From positions 86,392-150,391 of the forward strand of contig NZ_JAWDKA010000006.1 in assembly GCF_032714615.1 (NCBI RefSeq): a stretch of DNA of 64,000 nt. The letters run 5' to 3'. The position numbers and the translations under genes were made by a program. The DNA is from Methanorbis furvi. GTDB lineage: Archaea > Halobacteriota > Methanomicrobia > Methanomicrobiales > Methanocorpusculaceae. Shown here one piece after another: positions 43,835-52,708 of the stretch. The notes beneath the pieces were generated by a model. It had not been told where the DNA came from. It saw only the letters and a list, made by a program, of their open reading frames with translations, and did not search any database. How positions within the stretch are numbered: position 1 is the stretch's first letter; each line of letters opens with the position of its first letter.

Positions 43835-44703
43835 ATATTGTAATGGCAGCGGCAGGTGCAGTCCTGTTTCTGATTCTTGCACCGGTTCTCGGCGGATTAA
43901 TCTCCGGAGTTGACCGTGTGCTTACGGCACGCATGCAGAGCAGGCGGGGGCCTCCGGTTCTTCAGCCGTTCTATGACATCAGCAAGCTCTGGCACAAGGA
44001 ACGTGCGTTCGCAAATCCGGTTGAGATGATCCTGACCAGCGGGTATCTGATTCTGATCGCTTTCTCAGGAGCAATTCTGTTCTCAGGCGGTGACCTCCTG
44101 CTCGTTGTGTTTGCGTTAGCGCTCTCACATACGTTCCTGATTCTTGCAGCATACGCAGCGAACGCTCCCTACTCTACCGTTGGTGCGGAACGCGAGCTGA
44201 TCGGTGTGATGGTTGCAGAACCGATTCTGATTCTTCTTGCGGCAGGATTTTTCATCGTGACCGGCAGTTTCTTTGTCTCTGACATAGTCTCAGACCCGAC
44301 ATCTGCAATTGTCTATCTGCCGGGAGTGTTCCTTGCGCTCTTTGCTGTGTTGACCCTGAAGCTGCGGAAGTCTCCGTTCGACATCGCCACCTCGCACCAT
44401 GCGCATCAGGAGCTGGTGAAGGGAGTGACGTCGTCACTGTCGGGCAGGACACTTGCAAAGGTCGAGCTTGCCCACTGGTATGAGACGATCATTCTCCTTG
44501 CGATGATGCTTCTGTTCTTTGCGGCAAACCCGGTTCTCGGTATTATCGTCGTTGTCATCTGTTACTTCCTTGAGATTCTGATGGACAATCTGTTCCCGCG
44601 GGTTACCTGGAAGATGACGATGAAGAGTTTGTGGACGGTAACGCTGATTCTCGGTGCGGCAAATATTGCCGTGCTTGGTATTCTCGGAGGTGTGATGGTA
44701 TGA
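43831..44703 (+). CDS. echB: Ech hydrogenase subunit EchB (NuoH-like)
   Basis: 290 residues and about eight transmembrane helices. DRVLTARMQSRRGPPVLQPFYDISKL is the NuoH/HycD signature that contacts the hydrogenase core. A second match is AERELIGVMVAEPIL with the conserved Glu. It anchors EchCDEF to the membrane and links redox change to ion movement. It overlaps both neighbours by ATGA. Confidence 0.95.
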   Translation: MNIVMAAAGAVLFLILAPVLGGLISGVDRVLTARMQSRRGPPVLQPFYDISKLWHKERAFANPVEMILTSGYLILIAFSGAILFSGGDLLLVVFALALSHTFLILAAYAANAPYSTVGAERELIGVMVAEPILILLAAGFFIVTGSFFVSDIVSDPTSAIVYLPGVFLALFAVLTLKLRKSPFDIATSHHAHQELVKGVTSSLSGRTLAKVELAHWYETIILLAMMLLFFAANPVLGIIVVVICYFLEILMDNLFPRVTWKMTMKSLWTVTLILGAANIAVLGILGGVMV

Positions 44704-45140
44704 GTTCGGCAGGAAAGTCCCCCTGGCTTATGCACTACAATGCGTCCAGCTGCAATGGATGCGATATCGAGATTCTTGCAGCCCTGACGCCGTTATACGA
44801 TGTGGAGCGGTTTGGCATTATCAACACCGGCAACCCGGCACATGCGGATATTTTTGTGGTGACCGGCGGTGTGAACGAGCAGAACAAGGAGGTTCTGAAA
44901 AATCTCTATGATCAGATTCCTGAACCAAAAGTGGTTGTGGCGGTGGGTATCTGCGCCTCGTCCGGCGGTGTGTTCCGCGACTGCTACAATGTTTCGGGCG
45001 GTGTTGACACGATCATTCCGGTGGATGTGTATGTGCCGGGATGTTCGGTGCGGCCCGAGGCACTGATTGAGGGCGTGGTAAAGGCGCTCGGCGTTCTGGA
45101 AGAGAAACGTGCGGCAGTTGATAACGGAGGTTTGAGATGA
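44700..45140 (+). CDS. echC: Ech hydrogenase small subunit EchC
   Basis: 146 residues from the ATG at 44700 (ATGA overlap with echB). It is the NuoB-like small subunit holding one proximal 4Fe-4S cluster: C18 and C21 in SCNGCDIE, a third Cys in VAVGICASSGGVF, and the fourth in VPGCSVRPE. It passes electrons between EchF and the Ni-Fe site in EchE. It overlaps echD by 4 bp. Confidence 0.95.
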   Translation: MSSAGKSPWLMHYNASSCNGCDIEILAALTPLYDVERFGIINTGNPAHADIFVVTGGVNEQNKEVLKNLYDQIPEPKVVVAVGICASSGGVFRDCYNVSGGVDTIIPVDVYVPGCSVRPEALIEGVVKALGVLEEKRAAVDNGGLR

Positions 45141-45526
45141 CGACAATGGAAATTATTCCCACATCACCTGCGGGAATTGAAAAGACCGCGGCTGATATGA
45201 AGGCTGACGGACGCCGTCTTGTGGTGATCACCTGCACTGCGGCTGCGAATGATTATGATATCACCTACTCGTTTGCGAAAGGAAATGATCTTCTGCATTA
45301 CCGGATGACGGTTCCTGAAGGCACAGTAATTCCTGCGATTGATGCATCGTTTGGCGGTGCGTTTGTGTACGAGAACGAGATTCATGATCTCTATGGGTTT
45401 ACGTTCACGAACATGGCGCTTGACTTTGGCGGGACGTTCATCCGGACATCTGTTCCGTATCCGTTCAAGAAGAAAGAAACTCCTGCCCCAACGGTTACGA
45501 AAGTTTCGAAGGAGGATGCATCATGA
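45137..45526 (+). CDS. echD: Ech hydrogenase subunit EchD (NuoC-like)
   Basis: 129 residues. The core ITYSFAKGNDLLHYRMTV and the segment FGGAFVYENEIHDLYGFTF match the NuoC fold, in which ExExxDL(Y/F)G is diagnostic. The chain has no cofactor motif and is a structural subunit packed on EchE. It overlaps echE by ATGA. Confidence 0.92.
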   Translation: MTTMEIIPTSPAGIEKTAADMKADGRRLVVITCTAAANDYDITYSFAKGNDLLHYRMTVPEGTVIPAIDASFGGAFVYENEIHDLYGFTFTNMALDFGGTFIRTSVPYPFKKKETPAPTVTKVSKEDAS

Positions 45527-46605
45527 CCGGCAAGAGGACGATTGTTCCGTTCGGCCCGCAACATCCGGTTCTTCCCGAACCGATTCATCTGGATCTGGTG
45601 ATCGAGGATGAACATGTGGTGGAGGCGATTCCTTCGATCGGATATGTCCACCGCGGTCTTGAGAGTCTGGTGGACCGACGCGAATATTCTGATTTCGTGT
45701 ATCTTGCAGAGCGTATCTGCGGTATCTGTAGTTTCACGCACTCCTCGACGTTCTGTCAGGGTGTGGAAGGGCTGATGGGCATTGAGGTTCCGGCAAGGGC
45801 GACATATCTGCGGACGATGTGGGGCGAGTACTCGCGCCTTCACAGCCATCTTCTGTGGCTCGGTTTGTTTGCGGACGCTCTTGGGTTTGAGAGTCTGTTC
45901 TATAATGCGTGGAAAATTCGTGAGTCGATCTTGAACGAGCTTGAGGCGACTACCGGCGGCAGAGTTATTCAGGGCGTGTGCAAGGTCGGCGGTGTCCGCC
46001 GCGATGTGACAAATGAGTTTTTGTCAGGGATGGACAAACGTCTCGATGATATCGAGGCCGAGATGCGGGAGATGACGCGCGTTTTCTTGTCAGATTATAC
46101 GCTGAAGAAGCGTCTGGTAGGAAAAGGTGTTCTGAAGGCTGATGCTGCCTACAATCTCGGGGCTGTTGGTCCTGTTGCCCGCGCGTCAGGTCTTGTGGAG
46201 GATGTGCGGACGTCAGGATATCTGGCATACGGAGATATTTCCTTCAAGCCGGTGACGGTCGAAGGCTGTGACGGCTATGCACGGTGCGAGGTGCGGTGTA
46301 AGGAACTGTTCCAGTCGGTTGATATTATTCACCAGATTATTGCCGGCATGCCGGAGGGTGATGTGTCGGTGCCGGTCAAGGGCAACCCTGACGGTGAGTT
46401 CTTCAGCAGGTCCGAGCAGCCGCGCGGTGAAGTGATTCATTATCTGCGCGGTAACGGCACGAAGAATCTTACACAGTTCCGTGTGCGAACTCCGACGCTG
46501 ACGAATGTTCCCTCCCTTGTGGCGATGCTTGCGGGTGCTGAGCTTGCGGATGTGCCGCAGATTGTGCTGACGATTGATCCCTGTATCGGGTGTATGGAGA
46601 GGTGA
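45523..46605 (+). CDS. echE: Ech hydrogenase large subunit EchE (Ni-Fe site)
   Basis: 360 residues. The four Ni-Fe ligands are C66/C69 (RICGICSFTHS) and C354/C357 (DPCIGC). The chain ends three residues after the last Cys (MER), so there is no long peptide for a maturation endopeptidase to remove. GPQHPVLPEPIHL at the N-terminus is the group 4 hydrogenase hallmark. It catalyses reversible H2 oxidation with ferredoxin. hypF, needed to make the CN ligands, is at 57-59 kb. Confidence 0.96.
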   Translation: MTGKRTIVPFGPQHPVLPEPIHLDLVIEDEHVVEAIPSIGYVHRGLESLVDRREYSDFVYLAERICGICSFTHSSTFCQGVEGLMGIEVPARATYLRTMWGEYSRLHSHLLWLGLFADALGFESLFYNAWKIRESILNELEATTGGRVIQGVCKVGGVRRDVTNEFLSGMDKRLDDIEAEMREMTRVFLSDYTLKKRLVGKGVLKADAAYNLGAVGPVARASGLVEDVRTSGYLAYGDISFKPVTVEGCDGYARCEVRCKELFQSVDIIHQIIAGMPEGDVSVPVKGNPDGEFFSRSEQPRGEVIHYLRGNGTKNLTQFRVRTPTLTNVPSLVAMLAGAELADVPQIVLTIDPCIGCMER

Positions 46606-46612
46606 ATGTGCG

Positions 46613-46993
46613 ATGAAGATGCTGAAAACGATTCTGAAGCAGTTTGTGCATAAGCCTGTCACGACAACGTTTCCCGCAGAGCCTGCAAAACGTTATGCTG
46701 TCACCCGCGGTCATGTGATGTTTGATCCGTCAAAGTGTACGTCATGCGGTATCTGCATGAAGCGCTGTCCGTCGCAGGCGGTCACGGTTGATCGTGCAGC
46801 GAAGCTGTGGACGATCGATCTGTTCCGCTGTGTTATCTGCGGTCAGTGCACTGAGCTGTGCAAGTTCGATGCTCTGTCTCTTGATCCTGCTTATTCGTCG
46901 TCCGCCCGGCCCGATGAGCGTGGAGTGGAGACGTACGAGATTACGTACGTGAAGCCGGAGAAACCGAAGAAGGATTCTGAGATCGGGGAATAA
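46613..46993 (+). CDS. echF: Ech hydrogenase subunit EchF (2x[4Fe-4S] ferredoxin-like)
   Basis: 126 residues from the ATG at 46613, with GGTGA 7 nt upstream. Two CxxCxxCxxxC sets are visible: CTSCGICMKRC and CVICGQCTELC, at about 42-52 and 71-81. This NuoI-like subunit accepts electrons from ferredoxin. The C-terminus is a charged tail with EKPKKDSE. It ends the operon and is followed by a family A repeat. Confidence 0.95.
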   Translation: MKMLKTILKQFVHKPVTTTFPAEPAKRYAVTRGHVMFDPSKCTSCGICMKRCPSQAVTVDRAAKLWTIDLFRCVICGQCTELCKFDALSLDPAYSSSARPDERGVETYEITYVKPEKPKKDSEIGE

Positions 46994-47023
46994 TTTTTTT
47001 CTTCTTCGGTCACTATTCCTGAA

Positions 47024-47238
47024 TCGCCCACGGAACACACTGAGCACACGGAATAGGCACGGAAAAAACATCACGGAGCAGACGTGAACATCACAGAAAT
47101 GAATTTTTCAAATTCTGTGATTTTTTCATCTTTCTGTGATAGAAAAGAGATTTTTTGAGATTCTGTGATGTTCACGTCTGCTCCGTGATGTTTTTTTTCT
47201 TCAGTGGTATTCTGTGTGTTCCGCTTTTCCGTGGGCGA
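47024..47238. repeat. Family A inverted-repeat element
   Basis: Ends are TCGCCCACGG and CCGTGGGCGA. The arms include AACATCACGGAGCAGACGTG on the left and GTTCACGTCTGCTCCGTGAT on the right, with a spacer containing TCTGTGATAGAAAAGAG. It occupies the 295-bp gap between echF and the first DUF1624 gene and ends 50 bp before that gene's ATG, so its right arm may lie in the promoter. Confidence 0.82.
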
Positions 47239-47288
47239 CTCAGAAGCAAACACAAAAGAGATTATCTGAAAGCGCCAACCCCAAAGCA

Positions 47289-48068
47289 ATGGGTGAGCGG
47301 TACTGGGAGATCGATGCAATCCGCGGGATTGCCCTGATCGGGATGATCGTTTTTCATCTGATCTCTTTGATGGTAATTTTCCATATGAGTCTCACCTTGG
47401 ACTGGTACTATGAAGTCTGCCAGTACATTCACCTCGGGACAAGCATTTTTGTGATAATCTCCGGCGTTGCGCTGGTTCTCCGGTACGGCCGGATGACCGG
47501 GATGCCGAAACGTGAGTATTATGTGGCAATTTTAAAGCGCGGTCTGGAGATCTTTTTCATCGGCGTTGCAATTGCGCTTGTAGGTTCACTTGCCATTCAC
47601 TTCGTCATCGGCGACGGCAACTACATGCTCTTCAACTTCCTTCAGATGATGGGCCTCTCGATGATTCTGTGCATCCCGTTCCTGTGGCTTGGCAAATGGA
47701 ATTTTATTCCGGCTGCCGTTCTCATCTGGATCGGCCTGTCGTTTAAGACCGTGTATGCCTCTGCCGGTTTTCTGTGGTTTCTGCCGTTTGGTATTTTACC
47801 GGAAGGGATGTTTTATCCGCGTGACTACTTCCCGCTTCTTCCTTGGGTCGGCGTGATGCTTCTGGGAGTTGCCATAGGATCAGTTCTGTACCCGCTTGGA
47901 GTCCGGAGATTCCGCATGCCGGATGCGGGAATGTTCGGGAAATTTCTGGCGTTTGTCGGAAAGTACCCGCTGGAGATCTACCTGCTCCACATTCCAATCC
48001 TCTTTGGGATACTGTATCTGATTATGATCGTGTCGTATGTGATCGGCATTCCGTGGGGATATCTGTAG
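47289..48068 (+). CDS. DUF1624 membrane protein (HGSNAT-like acyltransferase), copy 1
   Basis: 259 residues from the ATG at 47289. About seven hydrophobic helices. The start MGERYWEIDAIRGIALIGMI is the DUF1624/heparan-alpha-glucosaminide acetyltransferase-like signature (xxD(A/S)xRGxAxxxM), and a late YPLEIYLLHIPILFGIL matches the final helix of acyltransferase-3-like proteins. Probable transmembrane transfer of an acyl group to a surface sugar, but the substrate is unknown. A second copy follows in the same direction. Confidence 0.8.
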   Translation: MGERYWEIDAIRGIALIGMIVFHLISLMVIFHMSLTLDWYYEVCQYIHLGTSIFVIISGVALVLRYGRMTGMPKREYYVAILKRGLEIFFIGVAIALVGSLAIHFVIGDGNYMLFNFLQMMGLSMILCIPFLWLGKWNFIPAAVLIWIGLSFKTVYASAGFLWFLPFGILPEGMFYPRDYFPLLPWVGVMLLGVAIGSVLYPLGVRRFRMPDAGMFGKFLAFVGKYPLEIYLLHIPILFGILYLIMIVSYVIGIPWGYL

Positions 48069-48100
48069 ATTTTTTTGGTGTTGTACTTTTATTCTTTATC

Positions 48101-48324
48101 CGCCCACGGAAAAACGGAACACACGGAAATTTCACGGAAAAAATCACGGAGTAGACGTGAACATCACGGAAATATTTCCCGGACTTCATATCAAGCTCCT
48201 CGTATGAAAATGGAATTGGGATTTGATTTTCATACTAAATGAATTATTTTGAGATTCCGTGATGTTCACGTCTACTCCGTGATTTTTTCCGTGAAATTTC
48301 CGTGTGTTCTGTTTTTCCGTGGGT
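48101..48324. repeat. Family A inverted-repeat element
   Basis: Left end CGCCCACGGAAAAACGGAAC, right end GTGTTCTGTTTTTCCGTGGG. Arms hold AATCACGGAGTAGACGTGAAC (left) and TTCACGTCTACTCCGTGATT (right); both arms carry the same GTAGAC variant, unlike GCAGAC elsewhere. The spacer has its own TATGAAAAT/ATTTTCATA stem. It separates the two DUF1624 genes. Confidence 0.85.
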
Positions 48325-48360
48325 GGCTTAGAGCCAATACCATAAACCCCTTTTCAATCT

Positions 48361-48376
48361 CAAAATATATATCAAC
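48361..48376 (+). promoter_or_regulatory. TATA box of the second DUF1624 gene
   Basis: AAAATATATATCAAC lies about 35 bp upstream of the ATG at 48401, outside the repeat element. AGCACGGAGTAAC follows and includes GGAG. Confidence 0.6.
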
Positions 48377-48400
48377 AAACACCCAATAGCACGGAGTAAC

Positions 48401-49168
48401 ATGGGTGAAAGATACTGGGAAGTGGATGCGATTCGCGGAGTCGCCCTTGTGGGAATGATCGTCTATCACTTCCTTGCATGCATGGTGATGTACCATATGA
48501 TCGTTGAGGATACGCAGTTCCTCACCTACTATGGAACCATCAACATTGCTTCAGCATCTTTTGTTCTGATCGCAGGTGTTGCCTTAATTCTCCGGCATGC
48601 CAGAAAAAAAGGAAGGACTACCAGCGAATACTATCGTTCCATCGTGATCAAAGCCCTGTTTTTGTTCGGCATCGGCATGATGATCACCATTCTCAGCTGG
48701 ATAGGCGCAACCCTCTTCCTTCACACTGATGCGTTCATCAAGTTCGGATTCATGCATATGCTTGGTGTCTCCATGCTTCTGTGCATTCCATTTTTGCAAC
48801 TTGGCAAATGGAATTTTATTCCAGGCATCATCATCGTGCTTCTCGGTATCTTCGTAATCCCGCAGTTCACCGAACCCGGCTGGCTCTACCCCTTGGGGGT
48901 TCACGGGGCTGATTTTATGCAGTACACGCAGGACTACTTCCCGCTGTTCCCCTGGTTTGGTGTTCTCTTAATCGGTATTGCTCTTGGTGCGGTCTTCTAC
49001 CCGAACGGTGTCCGGGCTTTTCGTTTTCCTGATGCAGGACCCCTTGGCAAATTCTTTGCCCGTATCGGCAACGGCAGAGTGACGCTTATCGTGTATCTTG
49101 TTCACATCCCAATCATCTTCGCAATCCTCTGGGTCGTGAGTGCAATCACCGGCATCGGATATCTTTGA
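48401..49168 (+). CDS. DUF1624 membrane protein, copy 2
   Basis: 255 residues, clearly paralogous to the gene at 47289: MGERYWEVDAIRGVALVGMI, LGKWNFIPG and YPNGVRAFRFPDAGPLGKF align with the first copy. Seven or so helices. The first copy's RYGRMTGMPKREYY is RHARKKGRTTSEYY here. Both keep the N-terminal Asp-Arg pair. The two copies are at the same spacing from family A elements, suggesting the duplication and the repeats moved together. Confidence 0.8.
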   Translation: MGERYWEVDAIRGVALVGMIVYHFLACMVMYHMIVEDTQFLTYYGTINIASASFVLIAGVALILRHARKKGRTTSEYYRSIVIKALFLFGIGMMITILSWIGATLFLHTDAFIKFGFMHMLGVSMLLCIPFLQLGKWNFIPGIIIVLLGIFVIPQFTEPGWLYPLGVHGADFMQYTQDYFPLFPWFGVLLIGIALGAVFYPNGVRAFRFPDAGPLGKFFARIGNGRVTLIVYLVHIPIIFAILWVVSAITGIGYL

Positions 49169-49172
49169 TTTC

Positions 49173-49215
49173 TGAAACGCGAATCGCATGCCTTCGGCCT
49201 GCGATTCGCGTTTCA
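49173..49215. terminator. Minimal family B hairpin, likely terminator
   Basis: TGAAACGCGAATCGCA pairs perfectly with TGCGATTCGCGTTTCA around the loop TGCCTTCGGCC. It starts 4 bp after the DUF1624 stop. This is the smallest copy of the family B end sequence seen here. Confidence 0.75.
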
Positions 49216-49279
49216 AAAATCCTGCACACCCCTAAACCAAACACACATCTTTTCTCTCTGCCAAAACTACCTATCACGC

Positions 49280-50611
49280 ATGAAGATCAATATCATCCAC
49301 TCCTCAACCGATATTGCCGGATCCAACATCCGCGCCGCAATGGATGAACTCATCCGGAATCCACCAGATGGGGGATGGCCGCTGCTTGCGAAGCATGCGG
49401 TCAGTTTCCACGAATGGAATGACAGAATCATTCACGCGGATGACAACATAGTCGATCCTGACGCTGATCTCGCAATATTTCTCGCACGACATGCAAGCGT
49501 CAACCCGATACCTGTTCTCACCGTACATCCGGCGGGAAACTTCACCACCGCTGATCTTGGGGGAAACCCCCGCGAACTTGGGCCAGCCGCTCCCGCATGG
49601 ATGCGTGCGGTGCTGCGCAATCATCAGTTGTATGCTCCCGAAGGATTTCGCGTCTCATACGAGATCACTCATCACGGCCCGACCAACATCCATGTCCCGT
49701 ACTTTTTCGTCGAGGTCGGCAGCACCGAAAGTGAATGGCGCAATACTTCCGCAGTCCGCGCTGCGGCGATGAGTGTCCTTACAGCGGACCCTTCCTCTGA
49801 AACCGTCATTCCGCTGATCGGATTTGGCGGCACGCATTACGCTGTGCGCCAGACCGCAATTGCCCTTGAAACGCGGGGGGCATTCGGTCACATGATGCAT
49901 ACGCGTGATGTCGGGACTATCGGCGCGGAGATGATTCTGCAGATGATCCAAAAAAGCGGAGCCATCGCCGCGCATATTGACAAAAAGGCAATGTCCAAGC
50001 CTGAAGCCGATCACCTCGAAAAAATTCTTGCGGGACTCGGTTTCCCCGAGATCACCGAAGGAGACATGCACAAACTCGGCTCCCTTTCATGGGAAATGTG
50101 GTCCGCATTTGTTGCTTTCGCAAAAGAAATTGATCCTTCAGCAAAACTCTTTCCACACGGAGACATTCCTTCCGGGACTCCTGCGGTCGTTACTTTCCCC
50201 GAGGATTTCTTCAGCGAAGCATTCGGCGGCTGCGAAGAGGAACTGTTCGTCGAACTGGACAGAATCGGCGGCATGTTTCATGCAACCGGAAAGAGCGGAA
50301 AAGTCCTTCCACTGGTTCTGACAACTTCGGAGCGGCGGCGTGTAATAGCAGGTGAATTAATAGCTTTATCAATCCAACAAATAACACGTAGACAGGGTAC
50401 AACGGTGGAAGGTGATCTGATCACGATAACCCGCCGGCAGTTTGACGCCCAGCTCGCGCGCATGCAGGGCGTCCCGTCCGGTCCGCTGTTTGGAAAACTG
50501 GTTGCAGGAGAATCTGTAACACTTCCGGACGGCAGGACGATTACGCCGGAGATGGTAACAAACACGGTCCGGTCCACCATCCACATCCCGGGATTGGAGA
50601 ATTACTCATGA
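49280..50611 (+). CDS. dtdA: D-aminoacyl-tRNA deacylase (DTD2/GEK1) with C-terminal extension
   Basis: 443 residues. The enzyme removes D-amino acids (and related adducts) from tRNA. Landmarks: [27 protein letters not shown], the metal/active-site region [24 protein letters not shown] and [17 protein letters not shown]. Archaeal DTD2 proteins are usually about 270-280 residues. Here about 160 further residues follow. The last 60 ([40 protein letters not shown]) resemble the C-terminal piece of ribonuclease Z. The stop overlaps ftsZ by ATGA. Confidence 0.9.
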   Translation: MKINIIHSSTDIAGSNIRAAMDELIRNPPDGGWPLLAKHAVSFHEWNDRIIHADDNIVDPDADLAIFLARHASVNPIPVLTVHPAGNFTTADLGGNPRELGPAAPAWMRAVLRNHQLYAPEGFRVSYEITHHGPTNIHVPYFFVEVGSTESEWRNTSAVRAAAMSVLTADPSSETVIPLIGFGGTHYAVRQTAIALETRGAFGHMMHTRDVGTIGAEMILQMIQKSGAIAAHIDKKAMSKPEADHLEKILAGLGFPEITEGDMHKLGSLSWEMWSAFVAFAKEIDPSAKLFPHGDIPSGTPAVVTFPEDFFSEAFGGCEEELFVELDRIGGMFHATGKSGKVLPLVLTTSERRRVIAGELIALSIQQITRRQGTTVEGDLITITRRQFDAQLARMQGVPSGPLFGKLVAGESVTLPDGRTITPEMVTNTVRSTIHIPGLENYS

Positions 50612-51936
50612 GATCAATCGTAGAAGAAGCACTTTCACGTAAGCGGTTTGAAGAGACTGCACGCGACAACAGCGCAGTCTCCGCAATATATGACGCAGAG
50701 GACGAGGTTGAACTGACTCAGAAGAGGGAGCAGGTATATGCTGCTCCTGAGCCTGAGCCGGTTCGTCAGGCCCCGGTTCCGGCTCCAAGGCCGGTTGTTG
50801 AGCCGAAACCTGCACCGGTAAAACAGGATATCGATTTTTCCAGCCAGTACAAATATGTTCCCACTGCCGCGAACCATACCGATGACGATGATGAGTTTGA
50901 TGACATTCTTGAGTCTCTGAAAACCAAGATCACCGTCGTCGGCTGCGGCGGCGGAGGTTCGAACACGGTTGCACGAATCTTTGAGGAGGGTGTTGAGGGC
51001 GCTGATATCTATGCCTTAAACACCGATGCCCAGCATCTGTCCATGCTTCGCGGACGCGTGGGGAAGCGTATTCTTATCGGCCGCCAGACCACGAAGGGTC
51101 TCGGCGCCGGAGCAATGCCGCAGCGCGGCGAAGAAGCTGCTCTTGAGAGCGAGGATGTTATCCGCCAGTCTCTGAGCGGGTCGAACATGGTGTTTGTGAC
51201 CGCCGGCCTTGGCGGCGGAACCGGTACCGGCAGTGCTCCGATTGTTGCAAAGATCGCCAAAGAAGTCGGTGCGTTAACGATTGCAATCGTTACGCTTCCG
51301 TTCACGAGTGAGAGTGCAACCCGTATGGAGAATGCGGAGATTGGTCTTGAGCGGCTTCGTGAAGTTGCCGACACCGTCATTGTGATCCCGAACGATCGCA
51401 TTCTTGAAGTTGTCCCGCGGCTCCCGCTGGCACAGGCGTTCAAGGTTGCCGATGAGGTTCTGATGCGTGCGGTGAAGGGAATCACCGAGCTTATCACGCT
51501 CCCCGGTCTTGTGAACCTCGACTTTGCCGATGTCCGCACGGTTATGGAACAGGGCGGCATTGCGATGATTGGTATGGGTGAGTCCGACAGCGAGGACAAG
51601 GCGACTGACTCGATCAAGAAGGCGCTTCGCTCTCCACTGCTTGATGTGGACATTACGGGCGCGACCGCAGCACTGATCAACGTTATTGGCGGCCCTGATA
51701 TGACAATGTTTGAGGCCGAGGGTGTTGTGCAGGAGGTCTATCAGCGCATTGATCCGGGAGCACGTATTATCTGGGGAGTTCAGGTTGACCCGTCAATGGA
51801 AGGCAGGATGCGCACGATGCTGATTGTGACCGGTGTGCAGTCCCCACAGATTTATGGTAAGCAGGAGCAAACATATACGGCACCACAATCCAGTCAGGTG
51901 CAGAGATCCAAGTTTGAGATTGATTTCCTGAGGTGA
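50608..51936 (+). CDS. ftsZ: Cell division protein FtsZ
   Basis: 442 residues. A disordered N-terminal extension of about 105 residues, rich in Pro, Glu and Arg ([20 protein letters not shown]), precedes the GTPase. The core has [26 protein letters not shown], the tubulin signature [12 protein letters not shown] near 200, and the T7 loop [12 protein letters not shown]. The C-terminal peptide is FEIDFLR. The gene is coupled to dtdA (ATGA), and its stop region carries the ribosome-binding site of secE. Confidence 0.96.
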   Translation: MRSIVEEALSRKRFEETARDNSAVSAIYDAEDEVELTQKREQVYAAPEPEPVRQAPVPAPRPVVEPKPAPVKQDIDFSSQYKYVPTAANHTDDDDEFDDILESLKTKITVVGCGGGGSNTVARIFEEGVEGADIYALNTDAQHLSMLRGRVGKRILIGRQTTKGLGAGAMPQRGEEAALESEDVIRQSLSGSNMVFVTAGLGGGTGTGSAPIVAKIAKEVGALTIAIVTLPFTSESATRMENAEIGLERLREVADTVIVIPNDRILEVVPRLPLAQAFKVADEVLMRAVKGITELITLPGLVNLDFADVRTVMEQGGIAMIGMGESDSEDKATDSIKKALRSPLLDVDITGATAALINVIGGPDMTMFEAEGVVQEVYQRIDPGARIIWGVQVDPSMEGRMRTMLIVTGVQSPQIYGKQEQTYTAPQSSQVQRSKFEIDFLR

Positions 51937-51941
51937 ATATA

Positions 51942-52193
51942 TTGGCTGACGAGAAAAATACCAACAATAAGAAGACGGCAGCAGCATCTGCCGTTGGTAA
52001 TGTAAAGATGCCGGAGGTCTCCAAACAGAGCATCTCCGAGTTCTTCCGCAAGTATCTGCGTGTTTTGAAACTTGCCCGCAGACCTACGAAAGAGGAGTTC
52101 TTCAAGATTTCGGCAGTTGCCGCCGCAGGTATTGCAGTGATCGGTGTTCTGGGCTTCATCATTTACCTGATCTTCCACTATCTGCTTCCGTGA
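51942..52193 (+). CDS. secE: Preprotein translocase subunit SecE/Sec61-gamma
   Basis: 83 residues from a TTG at 51942. GAGGTGA lies 5 nt upstream, overlapping the end of ftsZ; a GTG at 51933 is inside that ribosome-binding site and is less likely. A polar N-terminal stretch precedes [28 protein letters not shown], the amphipathic segment of SecE, then one membrane helix ([19 protein letters not shown]). The gene order ftsZ-secE-spt5 is conserved in many archaea. Confidence 0.92.
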   Translation: MADEKNTNNKKTAAASAVGNVKMPEVSKQSISEFFRKYLRVLKLARRPTKEEFFKISAVAAAGIAVIGVLGFIIYLIFHYLLP

Positions 52194-52198
52194 CAATC

Positions 52199-52675
52199 AT
52201 GAGTGATTCAGAGTTTGGCAACCATTACTACATAATTAAGACGACATCGAAGCATGAGCGGACGGTTGCAGATAATATCCGCGAGGCAATCGAAAATAAC
52301 ATGACTGATGTTGTTGTCACGGCTGTAGTGGTGCCTGAGGATATTAAGGGTTATGTCTTTGTGGAGAGCCCGGAGGAGCATGCGAGAATTGAGGAGCTGG
52401 TCGAGACGATCGCGCATGCACGTGTTGTGCTGCAGAATGAGACTTCAATGGAAGAGATCAAACACTTCCTTGTGCCCAAGCCGGTCGTTGCCGGTATCAG
52501 CGAGGGTACGATTGTTGAGCTGATTGCTGGGCCGTTCAAGGGTGAGAAGGCTGTGGTCAAGCGCGTGGACCATGCCAAAGAAGAGATCACTGTTGAGCTG
52601 TACGAGTCGATTGTGCCGATTCCGATCACGGTGCGCGGGGACAACGTGCGCGTGATCGATCGCAACAACGATTAA
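52199..52675 (+). CDS. spt5: Transcription elongation factor Spt5 (NusG family)
   Basis: 158 residues from the ATG at 52199. The NGN domain reads YYIIKTTSKHERTVADNIRE through KGYVFVESPEEHARIEELVE. The KOW domain reads GTIVELIAGPFKGEKAVVKRVD. It binds RNA polymerase with Spt4 and raises processivity. It follows secE after 5 bp and leads toward the ribosomal protein genes, from which it is separated by a transporter. Confidence 0.95.
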   Translation: MSDSEFGNHYYIIKTTSKHERTVADNIREAIENNMTDVVVTAVVVPEDIKGYVFVESPEEHARIEELVETIAHARVVLQNETSMEEIKHFLVPKPVVAGISEGTIVELIAGPFKGEKAVVKRVDHAKEEITVELYESIVPIPITVRGDNVRVIDRNND

Positions 52676-52708
52676 TTTTCCATCCCATTTTTTTCGGGTT
52701 TTGTGTTC

